The position numbers and the translations under genes are program-made. Positions 5,898 through 7,353 of a stretch of 7,353 nt of DNA are shown in pieces (the stretch's first letter is position 1; every line of letters starts with the position of its first letter). This DNA is from Deltaproteobacteria bacterium. Lineage in GTDB: Bacteria > Desulfobacterota > Desulfobacteria > Desulfobacterales > Desulfatibacillaceae. Location of the stretch: contig JAFDHW010000148.1 in NCBI GenBank assembly GCA_019308705.1, forward strand, positions 1-7,353, given 5' to 3'. Below the pieces are notes generated by a model. The model had not been told where the DNA came from and did no database searches. It saw only the letters and a list, made by a program, of their open reading frames with translations.

Positions 5898-7076
5898 ATG
5901 CCCCGAAGCCGCCGGAAGCTTTTGTTCCACGTCCTGTCCGCCCTCGCGGCCCTGGTGCTGGCGTCAACCGCCGGGGAGGCTTACCTGCGCTGGCGGATGA
6001 CCCGGGTCCTTTCCACCGCCGCCGATGACTTGTCGCCCTTTGCCATGGGCGACGTGAGCAACCGCGACCTGCTGATCCGCCACACCCCTAGCGGCCGCCG
6101 CCTGGTGAAAAACGCGCGCGTCCTGATCCTGAACCATTTCATCTCCCGCAGGGACGTGCATATCCGCACCAACGCCCTGGGGTTCCGGGGCCCGGAGGTG
6201 GCCGTTCCCAAGCCTCCGGGCGTATGCCGCGTCCTGGTGCTGGGCGATTCCATCACCCTGGGGGACTACCTGCCCGAGGAGGAGGGCTGGGTGGCCGCGC
6301 TGGCTGCCTCCCTGGAGGAGCGGACGGCCCCGGGCAAGGTGGAGGCGATCAACGCCGGGGTGGGGGACACGGGGCTGGCCGAGCAACTTGCCATCCTGGA
6401 GGAGACGGGGCTTTCCACGGAACCGGACCTGGTGGTCCTGGCTTTTTACTTAAACGACTCCCGGCCGCCGTGGGGGTTTGCCTCCGAGGAAGGAAGTCCG
6501 GGGTGGCTGTGCAGGAAAAGTGCGCTGGCCTGGTGGATTTGCGGCAGGCTGCGCCTGGGCCGATGGGTCGGGGAGCATAAAGAGCGCCGGTTCGCCTGGG
6601 TCCGCGCGGCCAAAGACCCCGCCTGGGCGCATTCCCGGTCCGCGTTCCTGGCCCTGGCGCACCAGGCGCGGGCCGACTGGGGCGCGGCGTGGAACCCGCA
6701 ATCCTGGGAAACCGTGGCCCCTCTCCTGGACCGGCTGAAGCGGCTTTCCCGCGAAAGGGGATTTTCCGTGGCCGTGGCGTGCTTTCCCGTGGCCTTCCAG
6801 GTGGCCGCGGATTTCGAGGAATCCACCCCCCAAAGGGAGCTCGCCCGCCTGTGCCGCGACCGGGGTTTTGCCTTCTTAGACCTTCTGCCCCTGCTGCGGG
6901 AGCACCGGCAAGAGCGCCTGTTCTTTGACCACTGCCACCCCACCGCTTGGGCCAACCGTCTCATCGGCCGGGCCGCCGCGGAGTTCGCCGCCCCCCTGCT
7001 GGCCGGCTCAAACCGCCCACCGGATATGGCGCACATCAATTTTTCCGGCCACGACCGCAGCCAAGTGGCCAAGTAG
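5898..7076 (+). CDS. Membrane-anchored SGNH/GDSL hydrolase (392 aa)
   Basis: The protein starts MPRSRRKLLFHVL with a basic end and a hydrophobic helix (about 8-26), an uncleaved anchor placing the enzyme outside the cytoplasmic membrane. SGNH blocks are clear: block I VLVLGDSITLGD (112-123; nucleophile Ser118), block II NAGVGDTG (152-159), block III YLND (184-187; Asn186) and block V DHCHPT (344-349; Asp344, His347). NALGFRGPE (92-100) before block I is common in secreted SGNH esterases that act on acylated or acetylated glycans or lipids; the substrate here is unknown. The start lies 26 bp after the kinase stop with only weak GAG spacing, so translation may depend on coupling to the kinase gene; the frame stays open upstream and the exact start is not certain. 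The last 15-20 residues, after a natural-looking end near LLAG (367-370), run into repeat-like DNA and may be an acquired tail. Confidence 0.86.
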   Translation: MPRSRRKLLFHVLSALAALVLASTAGEAYLRWRMTRVLSTAADDLSPFAMGDVSNRDLLIRHTPSGRRLVKNARVLILNHFISRRDVHIRTNALGFRGPEVAVPKPPGVCRVLVLGDSITLGDYLPEEEGWVAALAASLEERTAPGKVEAINAGVGDTGLAEQLAILEETGLSTEPDLVVLAFYLNDSRPPWGFASEEGSPGWLCRKSALAWWICGRLRLGRWVGEHKERRFAWVRAAKDPAWAHSRSAFLALAHQARADWGAAWNPQSWETVAPLLDRLKRLSRERGFSVAVACFPVAFQVAADFEESTPQRELARLCRDRGFAFLDLLPLLREHRQERLFFDHCHPTAWANRLIGRAAAEFAAPLLAGSNRPPDMAHINFSGHDRSQVAK

Positions 7077-7161
7077 GTCGGATCAAGCGCAAAGCGCGGC
7101 TTGCTTGCCAAAAGGAATGCGAAGCATTCCCGAACCATGGAGCTTTTTGGGAGGGTCTCCC
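7077..7161 (+). repeat. Cluster of short hairpins after the SGNH hydrolase gene
   Basis: Right after the stop codon GTAGGTCGGAT (7073-7083) leads into GCGC-AAA-GCGC, a string typical of REP-like intergenic repeats. Then GGAATGC (7114-7120) pairs with GCATTCC (7124-7130) around GAA. CCAAAA (7108-7113) and TTTTGG (7145-7150) could pair outside that stem. GGGAG (7149-7153) pairs with CTCCC (7157-7161). None is followed directly by a T-run, so a classical terminator is not shown, though the hairpins may stop or protect the transcript. No gene is visible here. Confidence 0.45.
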
Positions 7162-7353
7162 CACAAACAGGTCCCCCTTCTTCTTTCCCGGATTATTCAT
7201 GAGCAATTTTGCCCGAGATCGAATTTTTCTTTATTGTCGATCCGTTGGAGCTGTTTTTTGGGTCTTGCGCCAAAGACGGTCTGATTATTTGAGGAATTCT
7301 GCCATTCGGGCAAAATTCCTCACCCTTCGGGCTCGCCCGATTTCCGCGCTGGC
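7162..7353. repeat. Inverted-repeat-rich non-coding DNA, probable edge of a repeated or mobile element
   Basis: This AT-richer stretch holds no convincing reading frame. AATTTTGCCCGA (7205-7216) and TCGGGCAAAATT (7306-7317) are a perfect 12-bp inverted pair 89 bp apart. Between and beside them lie GATCGA/TCGATC (7217-7222, 7237-7242), GTCTT/AAGAC (7262-7266, 7273-7277), GAGGAATTCTGCC/GGCAAAATTCCTC (7291-7303, 7309-7321; one mismatch, 5-base loop) and TCGGGC/GCCCGA (7327-7332, 7335-7340). Such nesting fits a miniature element, the flank of an insertion sequence or a structured RNA. The window ends before any partner boundary can be seen. Confidence 0.5.

Noticed and set aside
3634..5967. Open frame of 777 codons on the minus strand across the kinase gene
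   Set aside because: It is antisense to a gene with every PPi-phosphofructokinase motif. Its His/Val/Gly/Leu-rich composition is what strong GC bias at third positions produces on the opposite strand.
6446..7138. Minus-strand frame of 230 codons opposite the SGNH hydrolase
   Set aside because: It is rich in Ser, Arg and Ala and antisense to the conserved SGNH blocks. Its start lies in repeat-like DNA.
6925..7284. Plus-strand frame of 119 codons spanning the SGNH stop and the repeat region
   Set aside because: It begins inside the hydrolase in the wrong frame and runs through palindromic DNA, with no start signal.
7077..7353. CRISPR array or tRNA gene in the right-hand intergenic region
   Set aside because: There are no regularly spaced direct repeats and no cloverleaf or CCA-type end. 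The repeats are inverted and irregularly spaced.

Overview
The window is GC-rich and gene-dense, with a GGAGG-type ribosome binding site ahead of most starts. Its gene content fits an anaerobic Desulfobacterota (former Deltaproteobacteria) chromosome: a 'long' pyrophosphate-type phosphofructokinase, a sugar transferase resembling compatible-solute enzymes, and debris of insertion sequences. The taxonomic guess is an inference from gene style and is not proven by any marker here.

Layout. Positions 1-360 hold insertion-sequence debris: a short open tail (1-111, possibly the end of one transposase) directly followed by a clear 82-residue C-terminal remnant of an IS5-type (IS427-like) transposase (112-360). 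A small 73-residue protein gene (392-613, +) follows at once. A perfect 12-bp inverted repeat (658-698) separates it from a convergent glycosyltransferase gene (1852 to 700, -). That gene resembles glucosyl-3-phosphoglycerate synthase (GT81-like) and carries a one-base frameshift near 1044-1048.

A 222-bp divergent intergenic region with promoter-like hexamers leads into four co-directional + strand genes with gaps of 21, 53 and 26 bp. They are a CrtC/AttH/tocopherol-cyclase-like double-lipocalin protein (2075-3082), a membrane-anchored SAM methyltransferase resembling FAM173/ATPSCKMT proteins (3104-3694), a 707-residue PPi-dependent phosphofructokinase (3748-5871) and a membrane-anchored SGNH/GDSL hydrolase (5898-7076). 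The spacing suggests one transcription unit, with a possible extra promoter directly before the kinase gene.

The last 277 bp hold no convincing gene. They are AT-richer and full of short inverted repeats, including a perfect 12-bp pair at 7205-7216/7306-7317, and look like the edge of a repeated or mobile element.

How the genes might work together. The kinase would give reversible, ATP-sparing control of the fructose-6-phosphate / fructose-1,6-bisphosphate step, typical of energy-limited anaerobes. If the sugar transferase makes glucosylglycerate or a similar solute it would draw on the same hexose pool, but it faces the other way and is broken as read. The lipocalin-like protein, methyltransferase and SGNH hydrolase have no known pathway link to the kinase. 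I see no clear defence system, CRISPR array, tRNA or rRNA.
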